From: Planctomycetaceae bacterium
GTDB lineage: Bacteria > Planctomycetota > Planctomycetia > Pirellulales > UBA1268
Direction of reading: 5' to 3'
Assembly (NCBI GenBank): GCA_003509235.1
Contig: DONH01000107.1
Coordinates: forward strand, 1-19,988
Length of the DNA stretch: 19,988 nucleotides
A model generated the notes under the pieces. That model did not search any database and was not told the origin of the DNA. It saw nothing but the letters and a program-made list of their open reading frames with translations. Of this stretch, positions 1 through 8,186 are shown in pieces. The position numbers were made by a program, and so were the translations under genes. The number at the start of each line of letters is the position of its first letter. Position 1 is the first letter of the stretch.

Positions 1-761
1 CCTGCAGAGCTACAAATAATTTGTACTGTATCGTCAAGTGTAACTATGGCAGGTGAAGACCAGCTGATCCGGTTCGCACGCGTGGAGCACCAAATCGTAT
101 GACCATCTTTTTTAGAAAGAGCTACTAAATATGACTTTGAGTCGTTATCGACTAAGAAAACTAATCTGTCTTCGTGTTGGACGGGAGACGCAGCAATACC
201 GAACTCACTTTGAATAGGTCCATATGTATCGGTGAGGCAGCGGCTCCAAATCTCATCACCAGAAAATGTAAGAGCGAGAATGTCACCACTTTCAAAGAAC
301 GCATAGAGACCGTCTTTGTCCACAGTAGGAGTCGGAGCAGCTCGGCTGATATAGACACTATTTTTGGCTTTGTTAGTTGTTGGCTTTGTAAACATCCATT
401 CTTGAGATCCCGTCTGCAGATTCAGCATTAACACATGATTCAAGTCCTTCATGTCTCCTGAAATAGCTGTCACAAATATGTGGTTACCAAAAACGACCGG
501 ACTAGATTGCCCGTGGCCAGGAAGATCTACTTCCCAAGCTTTGTTCTGTTTCACGCCCCAAGTAATTGGTAGGGAATCTGCCTCAATGGAAGATTTGCCC
601 GCTCCTAGAAACGATGGCCATTGAAGCTCCTCAGCACCAGTCTTAGAAAGCGTCACAATCGACCAAAAAATTATTCCCAAAATAAGATGCCAAACAATTG
701 ATTCTCGTCTGGTTCTATGGAACCTTAATGAGTTCAACCGTGTCAAGATTATGGCCACCAT
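1..761 (-). CDS. PQQ-like beta-propeller repeat protein, 3' end outside the window
   Basis: The reading frame is open from 761 down to base 1, giving about 253 residues before the window edge. Repeats typical of PQQ/BamB-like propellers are visible: IAASPVQHEDRLVF, GDILALTFSGDEIWS and YLVALSKKDGHTIWC, with the blade pattern of a hydrophobic strand, then A-x-x-x-G, then W. The ATG at 761 has GGAGG five bases upstream. An in-frame TTG at 737 is the alternative start. A basic stretch (RFHRTRR) followed by a hydrophobic segment (WHLILGIIFWSIVTL) suggests an N-terminal signal or anchor, so the protein is probably periplasmic or secreted. The start lies inside the upstream kelch gene (47-base overlap), which points to co-translation. 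The substrate is unknown. Planctomycete genomes carry many such propellers, some of which are scaffold-like and do not bind PQQ. Confidence 0.75.
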   Translation of the reverse strand, partial: MVAIILTRLNSLRFHRTRRESIVWHLILGIIFWSIVTLSKTGAEELQWPSFLGAGKSSIEADSLPITWGVKQNKAWEVDLPGHGQSSPVVFGNHIFVTAISGDMKDLNHVLMLNLQTGSQEWMFTKPTTNKAKNSVYISRAAPTPTVDKDGLYAFFESGDILALTFSGDEIWSRCLTDTYGPIQSEFGIAASPVQHEDRLVFLVDNDSKSYLVALSKKDGHTIWCSTRANRISWSSPAIVTLDDTVQIICSSA

Positions 762-1749
762 TGGCACCTCCAAGTAAAACAACACCGTCAGTAACGGAAA
801 CCATTCGATGAACAATACGAGGATCCGTCTCCGCGATAACTTGCCAGTCCTTACGATCTTTAGAAAGCTTAAGAACTTTTCCATCAGCAACGCTCACAAT
901 AAGCTGGTTTTCAAAAACACAAGCTGCCGATGCAAAGCCGTTAAATTGACCCTCTGGGAGTTGAGGGCCTAAGGTCCACGATTTGTTTTCAATATCGAAA
1001 ACATTAACTTCTCGTGTGATCTCATCCTCATCTGTAAAACCACCTAACACCCAAATGCCATCTTCAAAAGATGCTGCAATTAAAGCACGCCGCATAAAGG
1101 GTTGTTTCATCGTCTGCCACTCAGATTCAATGTCTTTAAGGTCAATGAACGATACTGTGTCACACCAATATTCACCTTCATATTCACCCCGCATGTCCCA
1201 GCCACCAACAATGTAAATCACTCCGTTGTGCAGAATGACATCGTGGGAAGACCTGGGTTCTGGGAGTGATTTGAATGGCTCCCATTTTTGTTTCTTTAAA
1301 TTAAATCGCGAAACGGTTGAAACAGAGTAGTTGTCTGCTGCCTTTCCGGTCTCATTTCGTGGCTCCATACCTCCAATGCGATAAATGTTGCCCTCATACG
1401 CAACAATATTCATACCTTGTAAGGCTTGCTCTGATTCCAAGGGATGCCACTTAGGCTGTTCAGCTCCCAGATCCATTGCAAAAAATTTCCCAGTCACTGC
1501 CATTTTTGACCATTCATGTACAGGTGCTGTATGACCGCCAAAAACAAAAATTGAATCTTTGACAGCGACAGCACCAAAGCTTGAAACAGGAATAGCTAAG
1601 GGTTGCAAGAGAATTGTTTCAGAACAGAGAGCATGTCCGCTAGCAACTAGGCATTGCAACAACGCAAAAGCAAGTAAATAGAGACGCCTACATGCCCCTT
1701 GGGGCTTAAGCAAATATGGACTTTTCATCTCTGATACATCCGTAGTCAT
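715..1749 (-). CDS. Secreted kelch-repeat beta-propeller protein
   Basis: At least five, probably six, kelch-type blades are visible, with the double-glycine strand ends VFGGH, RIGGM, IVGGW, VLGGF and LLGGA. Each is followed by a tyrosine- or tryptophan-containing strand such as NKSWTLGPQLPEG. A signal peptide is likely: basic residues (ACRR), then YLLAFALLQCLVA, then SGHA as a possible cleavage site. The frame is open up to an ATG at 1803, but neither that start nor the ATGs at 1749 and 1728 has a good ribosome-binding site. I favour 1749 or 1728 because they place the signal sequence nearer the N-terminus. The 3' end overlaps the next propeller gene by 47 bases. Kelch propellers usually bind partners or, less often, have enzyme activity. 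No catalytic residues can be assigned here. Confidence 0.8.
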   Translation of the reverse strand: MTTDVSEMKSPYLLKPQGACRRLYLLAFALLQCLVASGHALCSETILLQPLAIPVSSFGAVAVKDSIFVFGGHTAPVHEWSKMAVTGKFFAMDLGAEQPKWHPLESEQALQGMNIVAYEGNIYRIGGMEPRNETGKAADNYSVSTVSRFNLKKQKWEPFKSLPEPRSSHDVILHNGVIYIVGGWDMRGEYEGEYWCDTVSFIDLKDIESEWQTMKQPFMRRALIAASFEDGIWVLGGFTDEDEITREVNVFDIENKSWTLGPQLPEGQFNGFASAACVFENQLIVSVADGKVLKLSKDRKDWQVIAETDPRIVHRMVSVTDGVVLLGGANGGHNLDTVELIKVP

Positions 1750-1955
1750 GAGTGACTCACGTATAAATGATTTTTTGGCTAACCATTCAAATAGAAAATT
1801 CATCTACGACAGCCTGTCTTTTCAAGTCCAATGAGATAGCCAGTAAATACAAAGAGTTCGTATGCATCTACAGCCGCTTTCTGGATGTAAATGCAGAAAG
1901 TAAGGGAGTAGCTAACTATTGTTTTCCCTCACGCCTGCCAAAAATATTAAGGCCG

Positions 1956-2495
1956 TTATGCCGGTATCAGCTTGCAGTCTGTTAAGACTTTAACCAGCCA
2001 TGCACTTATTCTTTCATCGTGCATTTCAGATTGATTTTCTTCATCAAGACCGAGGCCAAAGAAGTGACTTTCATCAAAGAGCCCTTCGGATGCATCAAAC
2101 TCATATCCTTCTGTTGGCCAAACTCCGACCAATTCGGGTTCACCTAATTCTTTCACAACTTTCCAAAGCTGACCCATTGCATCAAGAAAATTATCTGGAT
2201 ACCCCGCCTGGTCACCCATCGCAAAAAAGGCAACTTTTTTACCCGAAAGATTCAAATCAGACATATTTGGAATGAACGTATCCCAATCTTCTTGCATTTC
2301 ACCGATGTTCCAAGTGGACACGCCGAGTAGAAGAATGTCATATTTTTCTAAATCGGCTGGATCACTGTCTACGACATCAGCCATATGACTTACAAAATCA
2401 CCAAGCTCACCTTTTATCTTCTCAGCAGCATCTTGCGTATTGCCAGTACTGGATCCGTAAAAAATTGCAATTGAGGGCATTGCTTCGTCAGTCAT
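1956..2495 (-). CDS. fldA: Long-chain flavodoxin
   Basis: This is a small FMN-binding electron carrier, which in many bacteria replaces ferredoxin under iron limitation. The phosphate-binding loop FYGSSTGNT is near the N-terminus. The first FMN loop (STWNIGEMQEDW) supplies the usual tryptophan, and the second (GDQAGYPDNFLDAMG) supplies the tyrosine. At about 179 residues it matches long-chain flavodoxins, with the extra segment around the EGYEFDASEGLFDES region. An AGGAG lies five bases before the ATG at 2495. The GTG at 2498 is too close to it, and an ATG at 2480 (MPSIAIFYG) is possible. It is a single gene with 206 bases to the downstream kelch gene. A phased direct repeat upstream may be its operator. 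The acidic composition fits the family. Confidence 0.93.
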   Translation of the reverse strand: MTDEAMPSIAIFYGSSTGNTQDAAEKIKGELGDFVSHMADVVDSDPADLEKYDILLLGVSTWNIGEMQEDWDTFIPNMSDLNLSGKKVAFFAMGDQAGYPDNFLDAMGQLWKVVKELGEPELVGVWPTEGYEFDASEGLFDESHFFGLGLDEENQSEMHDERISAWLVKVLTDCKLIPA

Positions 2496-2498
2496 CAC

Positions 2499-2967
2499 TA
2501 CTCCTTTTCAATTCAGTTTCGGGTAAGAAAATACTGGTTAGCTGGCAATTTGCTGGCACCGCCTACTTAACTTTATATATGTAAGTGTATACAAGAGAAA
2601 TGTAAGGAAACGATCCAGTTTAAATTTTTTAGGCTTTGATGATCTGATTTCATCAACAATCTGCTTGAGAACATGATTTTTATCGGTTTTAACCGACTAT
2701 TATACATATCCCGTCTAAGAACTTTTACATGATAGAGCTGCAATTTATGGTCAAAATATAACCATCAGCATCCACTCTACAAACCTCAAAAAACAACGTT
2801 CTCCCCACATCTGTGTGGAACATGTCTGGACGGATCGCAGCCTAGGGTAAATCAAAACTGGGGATCTACTTGGTGCTCAGCTTATTGACACCAAGACACA
2901 GCAGCCCTCTACTCAGCGACACACGTTCAATACCTGACGATCTCATACACTGGATTTGTCGAAGTAA
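2499..2967. other. Gene-free gap between flavodoxin and the amidohydrolase pseudogene
   Basis: No credible coding frame is seen. The stretch is AT-rich with the phased GCTGGCA repeat near the flavodoxin start and a short inverted repeat (TCGGTT, two bases, AACCGA) at 2683-2696. Promoters for flavodoxin (leftward) and for the dead amidohydrolase (rightward) must have lain here, but I cannot place their -35/-10 boxes with confidence. Confidence 0.4.
2541..2558. promoter_or_regulatory. 11-bp phased direct repeat upstream of flavodoxin
   Basis: GCTGGCA occurs at 2541-2547 and again at 2552-2558, exactly one helical turn apart, 46-63 bases before the flavodoxin start. Such spacing is typical of activator half-sites. 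No regulator can be named from sequence alone. Confidence 0.3.
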
Positions 2968-4638
2968 TGATTTATCTACTGAAAGCGTCTACTTTTCTGT
3001 GCATTTCTATTGCCAGTGTCGCCGCGGCCACGAATCCCCCCGATACTATTTTTTAATAGAAAAATTCTTACCGTAGACCCACAGTTTTCAGTAGCCGAGG
3101 CAATCGTGATTTTTGACGAACGCATTATTGCCGTCGGAGGTAATGCTGAAATTCTCAACCTCTCTGAAAGCCAATCAAATCAATGTGATCTTGAATGTCA
3201 TACTGTTATTCCCGGCCTCATCGACAATCATATGCACTACATGCGAGGCGCTTCGAGGTGGCGTTTTGAAGCCAGAATAGACGGCGTAACATCTTGAAAA
3301 AAGCACTCAATATAGTTAGTCAAAGGGCAAAAGAAATTGATCCAGGGCAATGGGTATTCGTGCTTGGTGGTTGGAATGAGCAGCAGTTTGCTGACACACC
3401 AGGAGGATTTACAACCGAAGAACTTGATGCCGCAGCGCCTGAAAATCCTATGTTTATTCAAAAATCATACAGCAAAGCCTATATGAATAGCTTGGCCGAA
3501 CAAGAATTAGCATGATCGAAAAACGATAGTGGTCGAGAAAGTAGGCAGCAAAACAACTTTCCTAATACGCAACGCCGTTCTAATCGATCAAGCGGCGGAC
3601 GTTCGCAAACTGGGCGCAGTTCATCTCGTCGATCTGGGGGTGCAAGAACCATCATCAACCAGGCCACAACGTATGTTCCAAGTCGATCCGAAAGTGAGCG
3701 TATTGAAGACATCGTTCTATTTAACTCTGTTCTCAATAGCCATGGACTTACCACTGTTTATGACGTCGGACGATCAACCGACGGCAACTTCGACCCCGTC
3801 AAGACTCTTGCTGACCAAGACGAATTGACTGTCCGAGTTTTTTATTCTTTACGATATCGAGCAGATAATCCTTTAGAAGTCAACGAAGCTCTGACGTTCA
3901 TCAAATCTTCAAAACCAAGGTCCAACAATGACTGGTTTGGGCTTATTGGTATTGGTGAGCACACCTACAACCCATTGCATGACAGTTCAATGCGGGTGAG
4001 TCTTTATGATGATGTCTGACAGCAATTTCAGAGAATTGCTTTATATGCAGCTGAGGGCGGCTGGCATATTCACGAACACGCGATGCAAGATTTGACAGCA
4101 AGTCGAATTCTTGATAACGCCGAGGTAATTGACAAAGACCACTTGATGAAAGATTTTCGTTAGACAATTGCACACTGTGACTTACTTTAAATAATAGCAT
4201 AGAGCGAGCAAAAGAACTTGGGCTTACGATTGCGGTTCATAATAAAACAGCAAAGCCAGCGATGGATAATCGTGATTCCCCTCCAATCGCATCAATACAG
4301 GACAGCGGTATCATTTGGGGACTTGGATCTGACTCTACTGTTGTTTCGACTATCAATCCCTCCCATTCATTATGGTGGGTTACCAGTGGAAAAGTTTTCC
4401 CAAATAAACAATCAATTAAAAACACGGTGTCTCGTCAAGCAGCGTTAACTGCCCATACTAGAAACAACGTTTTCTATTATTCAAAGAAAATGATTTAGGT
4501 AGCATTGAGGTCGGTAAGTGGGCTGATCTCGTCGTGCTCGATCGTGACTTTATGACTGTGCCGGTTGATGAGATTCGTGAGATCTCGCCTCTTCAAACGA
4601 TCGTTCGAGGAAAAGTAGTTTACAACTCGGCAAATTGA
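2968..4638 (+). pseudogene. Decayed amidohydrolase (YtcJ/AepA-like, amidohydrolase family 3)
   Basis: Fragments of one metal-dependent amidohydrolase are spread over the three plus-strand frames in the right order. They are a signal peptide from ATG 2968 (MIYLLKASTFLCISIASVAA), RKILTVDPQFSVAEAIVIF, the HxH metal motif in LIDNHMHYMRG, GQWVFVLGGWNEQQFAD, TTVYDVGRSTDGNFDP, RIALYAAEGGWHIHEHAM, ERAKELGLTIAVHNK, WGLGSDS, and the C-terminal EVGKWADLVVLDRDF ending at 4638. Lesions are frameshifts near 3049-3054 (T run), 3293-3298, 3513-3660, 4180-4190 and 4478-4490, plus stops at 4017-4019 and 4161-4163 where the family usually has tryptophan (TGG to TGA and TAG). The length matches the family (about 550 residues), so this is an intact gene that decayed in place. 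It cannot make enzyme. Confidence 0.9.
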
Positions 4639-4863
4639 TTGACTTATTTAATTCTGTGTAAAGAATTTTTTGGAAGATTAGCAGGCGGGATCAGACCAAT
4701 GAATTCCAGGTTCTTTCATGAGAAAGAACTGCGCAGTCAGTGATTTCATCCGTACGCAAACCAAGCCATTTCAGTCGAAATAATATTTAGCCCATAGCAT
4801 AACCAAGAACTAGTCATATAAAATTCATTCCATAAAGACTAACTTCCCAATCTTTTACGAACA

Positions 4864-6231
4864 ATGATTTTGTGGCGTATTCGTATTTCACTGCTTCTTG
4901 TCGCTATCGCATTCTTCATCTGCCAGCAATCAATAACACCGGTATACGCACAAACGACATTGGGGTATTCACCAGCACCGGCACTGAACCCACTCAAGGG
5001 ATTGGTACCGTACGCTCGACCCGCGTCCGACCGATTTCCCAATAGCATGGAATTTAATTACCTTGCATTGAGTGACTTAGTTGTAGGTGAAAACATTTAC
5101 AATTGGGAACCACTCGAATACCTGCTTGATGATATTGCCAGCCGGCACAAGCAAACGATTTTTCGCGTCTGGATGGAATACCCGGGTAAAGAAAAGGGAA
5201 TCCCAGAATACCTCATCAAAAAAGGGCTTCGGGTAACCGAATGGAACAATACAAATACTGCTCCTTTTCCACCAAAGAAAGTTCGAACACCTGATTATTC
5301 CAATCGTTCTCTACGCACTATGCTCACTCGGTTTATTGCAGAGCTAGGCAAACGATACGACGGTGACGCAAGAATTGGATTCATCACGGCAGGGCTTTTA
5401 GGCACATGGGGCGAATGGCATGCCTATCCACGCACTGAGTTAATGGCTGACAAGAACGTGCAGAATGACGTGCTGCAGGCATATTCAGCTGCCTTCAAAA
5501 AAACGCCCGTACTTTTTCGGTATCCTGCAGGGAAGGATGATCCGACGTATGTCCGCAACGATAACCAACCCTTCGGATATCACGATGATGCATTTTCTTG
5601 GTCAACAATTAACACTAAGAAAGAATCAAAAAGTTGGTTCTTTATGTCAAAAATGCAACATGCCGATGCAATGGAGAAATGGAAACAGCATCCAATTGGG
5701 GGTGAGATCAAGCCAGAACTCTGGGGCATAATCTTTGATAAGCATCCTTCCCATCCACAGGCTCAAGATTTTAGTGAATGCGTTCGACAGACTCACGTTA
5801 GTTGGTTACTAGATTCCGGCATGTTCAAGAAGCTCCAGTCGGCAAACCGTGTGAAAAAAGCGAAACAATGTGTACAAAAGATGGGGTATGAATTCCAAAT
5901 TACTCGCGTGTCTTTTTCGCAAAGAGAAGACAAGGACATCATAGAAATCACTTTAAAAAATCATGGGGTCGCACCCTTCTATCATGACTGGAAAATTGAA
6001 TTGGGCCGTTTCACTAGTAATACTCATCTGGTGAAACGACTCAAAACGAATTGGAGCCTTTGTGGGATCCTTCCAAAGGCAGAAATGCTTTGGAGAACTA
6101 CGATTCCAATGTCAAAAGATCAGCTCGCTGTTCGTGTAATCAATCCGTTGCCCAACGGAATTCCACTCACATTCGCGAATGATCCATCCCTACAAATGGG
6201 AGATGGTTGGTTGTTGCTTCCAAAACAATGA
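4864..6231 (+). CDS. Secreted DUF4832 family protein (glycoside hydrolase-like fold)
   Basis: This 455-residue protein has a clear signal peptide (RIRISLLLVAIAFFICQQ, with cleavage likely after PVYA near residue 29). The mature part begins with ALNPLKGLVPY and contains FNYLALSDLVVGENIYNW, IFRVWMEYPG, GFITAGLLGTWGEWH and ELWGIIFDKHP, the pattern of the DUF4832 family, whose N-terminal part resembles a TIM-barrel glycosidase. GLLGTWGEWH around residues 178-187 is the best candidate for an active-site strand carrying an acidic residue, but no catalytic pair is proven. A beta-rich C-terminal region (from about 345, QITRVSFSQ) probably forms a sandwich domain. It stands alone, with a pseudogene upstream and no partner gene. 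The ATG at 4864 has no strong ribosome-binding site. The substrate, presumably a polysaccharide, is inference. Confidence 0.8.
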   Translation: MILWRIRISLLLVAIAFFICQQSITPVYAQTTLGYSPAPALNPLKGLVPYARPASDRFPNSMEFNYLALSDLVVGENIYNWEPLEYLLDDIASRHKQTIFRVWMEYPGKEKGIPEYLIKKGLRVTEWNNTNTAPFPPKKVRTPDYSNRSLRTMLTRFIAELGKRYDGDARIGFITAGLLGTWGEWHAYPRTELMADKNVQNDVLQAYSAAFKKTPVLFRYPAGKDDPTYVRNDNQPFGYHDDAFSWSTINTKKESKSWFFMSKMQHADAMEKWKQHPIGGEIKPELWGIIFDKHPSHPQAQDFSECVRQTHVSWLLDSGMFKKLQSANRVKKAKQCVQKMGYEFQITRVSFSQREDKDIIEITLKNHGVAPFYHDWKIELGRFTSNTHLVKRLKTNWSLCGILPKAEMLWRTTIPMSKDQLAVRVINPLPNGIPLTFANDPSLQMGDGWLLLPKQ

Positions 6232-6412
6232 CTCCTGTCTGACGCCATCGACATAGATTCTCTTGGGGACGGTACTCGCCAGTGCCTTTCTTCTTCAATC
6301 CACATCACACCACCTGAAAAATTTTTCGGCAATCGCTCGCTGCTAATGAATCTGGCTCCTTGAGTAATCGAGGGGCTTCGCCTGGAGTCATCCTCCTAGT
6401 CATTTTTAATAC

Positions 6413-6499
6413 CTATTCAACCGTTTCGTCTAATTCACAGACCTCTTCACCTTCATCAGTGATCAACAGTTCACCGTTTTGGTTGAGTATAAAATGCAT
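6413..6499 (-). CDS. 28-residue acidic mini-protein, unrecognised
   Basis: The ATG at 6499 has an excellent ribosome-binding site, GGAGGT, four bases upstream. The encoded peptide is 28 residues: a hydrophobic start (MHFILNQNGELLITD) and a strongly acidic end (EGEEVCELDETVE) with one cysteine. The frame is open further upstream to 6610, but that extension crosses a GC-rich hairpin and lacks a start signal, so the short form is more likely. A terminator-like hairpin ends 27 bases before the start. The function is unknown. It could be a leader peptide, a small regulatory protein or the remnant of a larger gene. Confidence 0.45.
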   Translation of the reverse strand: MHFILNQNGELLITDEGEEVCELDETVE

Positions 6500-6525
6500 C
6501 TGTACCTCCAATTCTAAATTGAAAA

Positions 6526-6558
6526 CGGCACGGCAGCACCTTGCCTGCTGCCATGCCG
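6526..6558 (-). terminator. GC-rich terminator-like hairpin ahead of the mini-gene
   Basis: A 12-bp stem with a 9-base loop is followed by TTTTCAATTT when read leftward. In minus-strand RNA every pair closes, with one G-U wobble. In plus-strand RNA the same position is a C-A mismatch, so the minus-strand transcript is the one being conserved. It may terminate transcripts from the phosphatase-like gene at 7236-8186, or act as an attenuator for the 28-residue gene that follows. Confidence 0.55.
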
Positions 6559-6605
6559 AATCAGGGGCACCCCCAAACAAACAACGAGTTCGTTTGAGAG
6601 ACTCC

Positions 6606-6724
6606 TCCAAAATACGAAAGAATTGCCAAAGAGTTCTTCAAATAATCCACTTATCCAGAACACGAAACACCACACTTACGGTGTGTACAAGTGTTTGAGG
6701 TCTGGATTATCCAAAATACGAAAG
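6606..6724. repeat. 15-bp direct repeat flanking nested inverted repeats
   Basis: TCCAAAATACGAAAG occurs at 6606-6620 and again, identically, at 6710-6724. Between the copies lie nested inverted repeats: ATCCAGA (6653-6659) with TCTGGAT (6701-6707), and ACACTT (6672-6677) with AAGTGT (6689-6694). CACAC/GTGTG at 6671-6685 offers an alternative fold. The layout could be a structured RNA, a very small mobile-element relic, or chance in a decaying gap. Confidence 0.4.
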
Positions 6725-6726
6725 CA

Positions 6727-6825
6727 ATGAAATCATCGATATCTCCAGGAAAATCGCAAACATGCTTGATTTGTCAATACGTAGGCGAGTGCGTCAAACC
6801 ACGTTTGAATCGCTGTCGCCGCTGA
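6727..6825 (+). CDS. Possible 32-residue Cys4 peptide
   Basis: A short frame from ATG 6727 to TGA 6825 contains four cysteines in a CX2C-X5-CX7C arrangement (TCLICQYVGEC, then NRC near the end) with basic residues between them, as in small zinc-binding peptides. The ribosome-binding site is weak (GAAAG), no neighbour belongs with it, and cysteine clustering in a short frame can arise by chance. I keep it as a candidate only. Confidence 0.2.
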   Translation: MKSSISPGKSQTCLICQYVGECVKPRLNRCRR

Positions 6826-6879
6826 CAACATCATTTGAAAACTGCACAAAAAGCGGCTGTGCACAGAAGCGAATTGGTA

Positions 6880-7226
6880 CTAGAAATTTGATAAATCATT
6901 GATTGCTTTTGTGAGAAGTAAATCAACTGGTGTGCTTCTCGGAACTCCGGTGAGAAAAAATGCCCAACTCAGACCAGAAGCAGGAATTGTCGCGCAAGCA
7001 GATCTCGCGTACCCCTCGATGGGTATCACTGTCTCCGGCTTATTTTCACTAATAGCCGTGAAGCGAAAGACATGTCCAGAGTTGGGATTGATCGCATGGA
7101 TCCAGCCCGTCGCTCGATCAACAGCGATATCGTCCGGCCGCTCGAGGGCTCGGCCTGGATGTTTTTGGTCTGAGCGGTGATCGTACTCGTGCTGAGGTCA
7201 GAGAACGAGAAAATGTGATTGCAGTA
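6880..7226 (-). pseudogene. Remnant of a beta-propeller-like protein
   Basis: Two minus-strand frames together read like a degraded secreted propeller. The upstream piece is CNHIFSFSDLSTSTITAQ (about 7226-7163). After a frameshift comes LERPDDIAVDRATGWIHAI with NPNSGHVFRFTAISE, running on to a stop at 6880-6882. The RPDDIAVD/GWIHAINPNSGHVFRF pattern resembles NHL- or SMP-30-type blades. No start codon or full blade set remains, and the last 30 residues (after ARSACATIP) look unlike the family. The identity is uncertain, but the coding-like sense of the fragments is clear. Confidence 0.4.
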
Positions 7227-7235
7227 TCGCTTGGG

Positions 7236-8186
7236 TTACTCGGGTAAATTGAATGTCGCCACCACGGCACGATGGTCAGAGGGATAAGGAGAAATTACAA
7301 TATCGGCGTCTTCTTGGTTTTCACCAACGATCTTTACATCTGTTACTTCTAAGTCCTCACCTTTGTAATAAACAAAATCAATGCGGTCATGATGAGTCGT
7401 AGGATCATCAAACTTATAAAAGGAAGACCAAGTATAGCCCGGGTTTTTCATCTCGTCGGGATAGATCGTGCGATACGCATCGGTAAAGCCGGCCTTGGCC
7501 ATTTCAGTGGACGTCGGATAGGCCACCTTGATTGGATGGCGACCTGTCTTGGCTGCCGCCTCCGTCCAGTCCAAATGGGAGGGTTCATTAAAATCACCCA
7601 ACACCAAAACGGGTGCCTGTTTGTCGGGTAGTGATTTGATTTCCCTGAGAACTTTGGCAATCTCTGCACCCCGTGCCTTTTTTGCCCATTCAATTGCCTC
7701 GGCTTCGGTCTTGATGAAGGTGATATCATTCGTGTGCTTATGCCATCTCGGACGAATCTCCAGCAACTGATAGGGTTGGTAAGGATGAGAGGAAAGATGG
7801 ACATTAAAGATATAAGCATGCCTGCCCGAATCCAGTTTTACTTTTACTCCTCTGTAGAGTGGCTTTAAAATTTCATAACGGGTTAAAATGTTGGAGCCTT
7901 TTCCCATGTCGTGGTTCCAACCAAGTAAGTCAGCGAGCTCCTCCAATTTGTCACCCCTTGGTGATCTTGTTTCCTGAATGCCGACAATGTCTGCCTTGGC
8001 CAGTTGGATTGCTTTGACGGTTTGCGACAGGGGTTGCTTGAGCATCACAACCCCGCCGCGGTGCAGGTTGTAAGACATGACTCTCACACTCTCTGCTTCG
8101 GTCTGTGCGTGAAGTGGCCTAACAACAGCCATCCCATGAGCAACCAAAATACCTGTGGTAATGATTGTGCGAACTGCTTTCATCAT
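7236..8186 (-). CDS. Secreted endonuclease/exonuclease/phosphatase family protein
   Basis: This 316-residue enzyme has the DNase I/exonuclease III fold, which cleaves phosphodiester or phosphate bonds with Mg2+. The motifs appear in order: SYNLHRGG (first strand with Asn), DIVGIQE (metal-binding Glu), VLVLGDFNEPS (Asp and Asn), HHDRIDFVYYKG, and SPYPSDHRAVVATF with the catalytic Asp-His. The set is complete, so it should be active. An AGGGGA lies five to six bases before the paired ATGs at 8186 and 8183. The longer frame to 8222 lacks a ribosome-binding site. The signal peptide runs through VRTIITTGILVAHGMAV with cleavage near PLHAQ, so it is exported. A hairpin at 6526-6558 could terminate its transcript. 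Its substrate may be nucleic acid, a sugar phosphate or a lipid headgroup. Confidence 0.9.
   Translation of the reverse strand: MMKAVRTIITTGILVAHGMAVVRPLHAQTEAESVRVMSYNLHRGGVVMLKQPLSQTVKAIQLAKADIVGIQETRSPRGDKLEELADLLGWNHDMGKGSNILTRYEILKPLYRGVKVKLDSGRHAYIFNVHLSSHPYQPYQLLEIRPRWHKHTNDITFIKTEAEAIEWAKKARGAEIAKVLREIKSLPDKQAPVLVLGDFNEPSHLDWTEAAAKTGRHPIKVAYPTSTEMAKAGFTDAYRTIYPDEMKNPGYTWSSFYKFDDPTTHHDRIDFVYYKGEDLEVTDVKIVGENQEDADIVISPYPSDHRAVVATFNLPE

Noticed and set aside
1767..1985. 72-codon plus-strand open frame between kelch and flavodoxin genes
   Set aside because: It overlaps the ends of two well-supported genes and has no domain, ribosome-binding site or protein-like composition.
2968..4638. 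Amidohydrolase breaks read as sequencing errors
   Set aside because: Two lesions are base changes to stops at tryptophan positions, and the long flanking genes have no errors, so true decay is more likely. It cannot be excluded without reads.
6606..6724. CRISPR array
   Set aside because: Only two copies of a 15-bp repeat 104 bases apart, with no regular spacers and no cas genes in the window.
7448..7819. 123-codon minus-strand open frame overlapping the phosphatase-like gene in another frame
   Set aside because: It is Arg/Pro/Trp-rich, a typical frame shadow of the real gene, which carries all family motifs.
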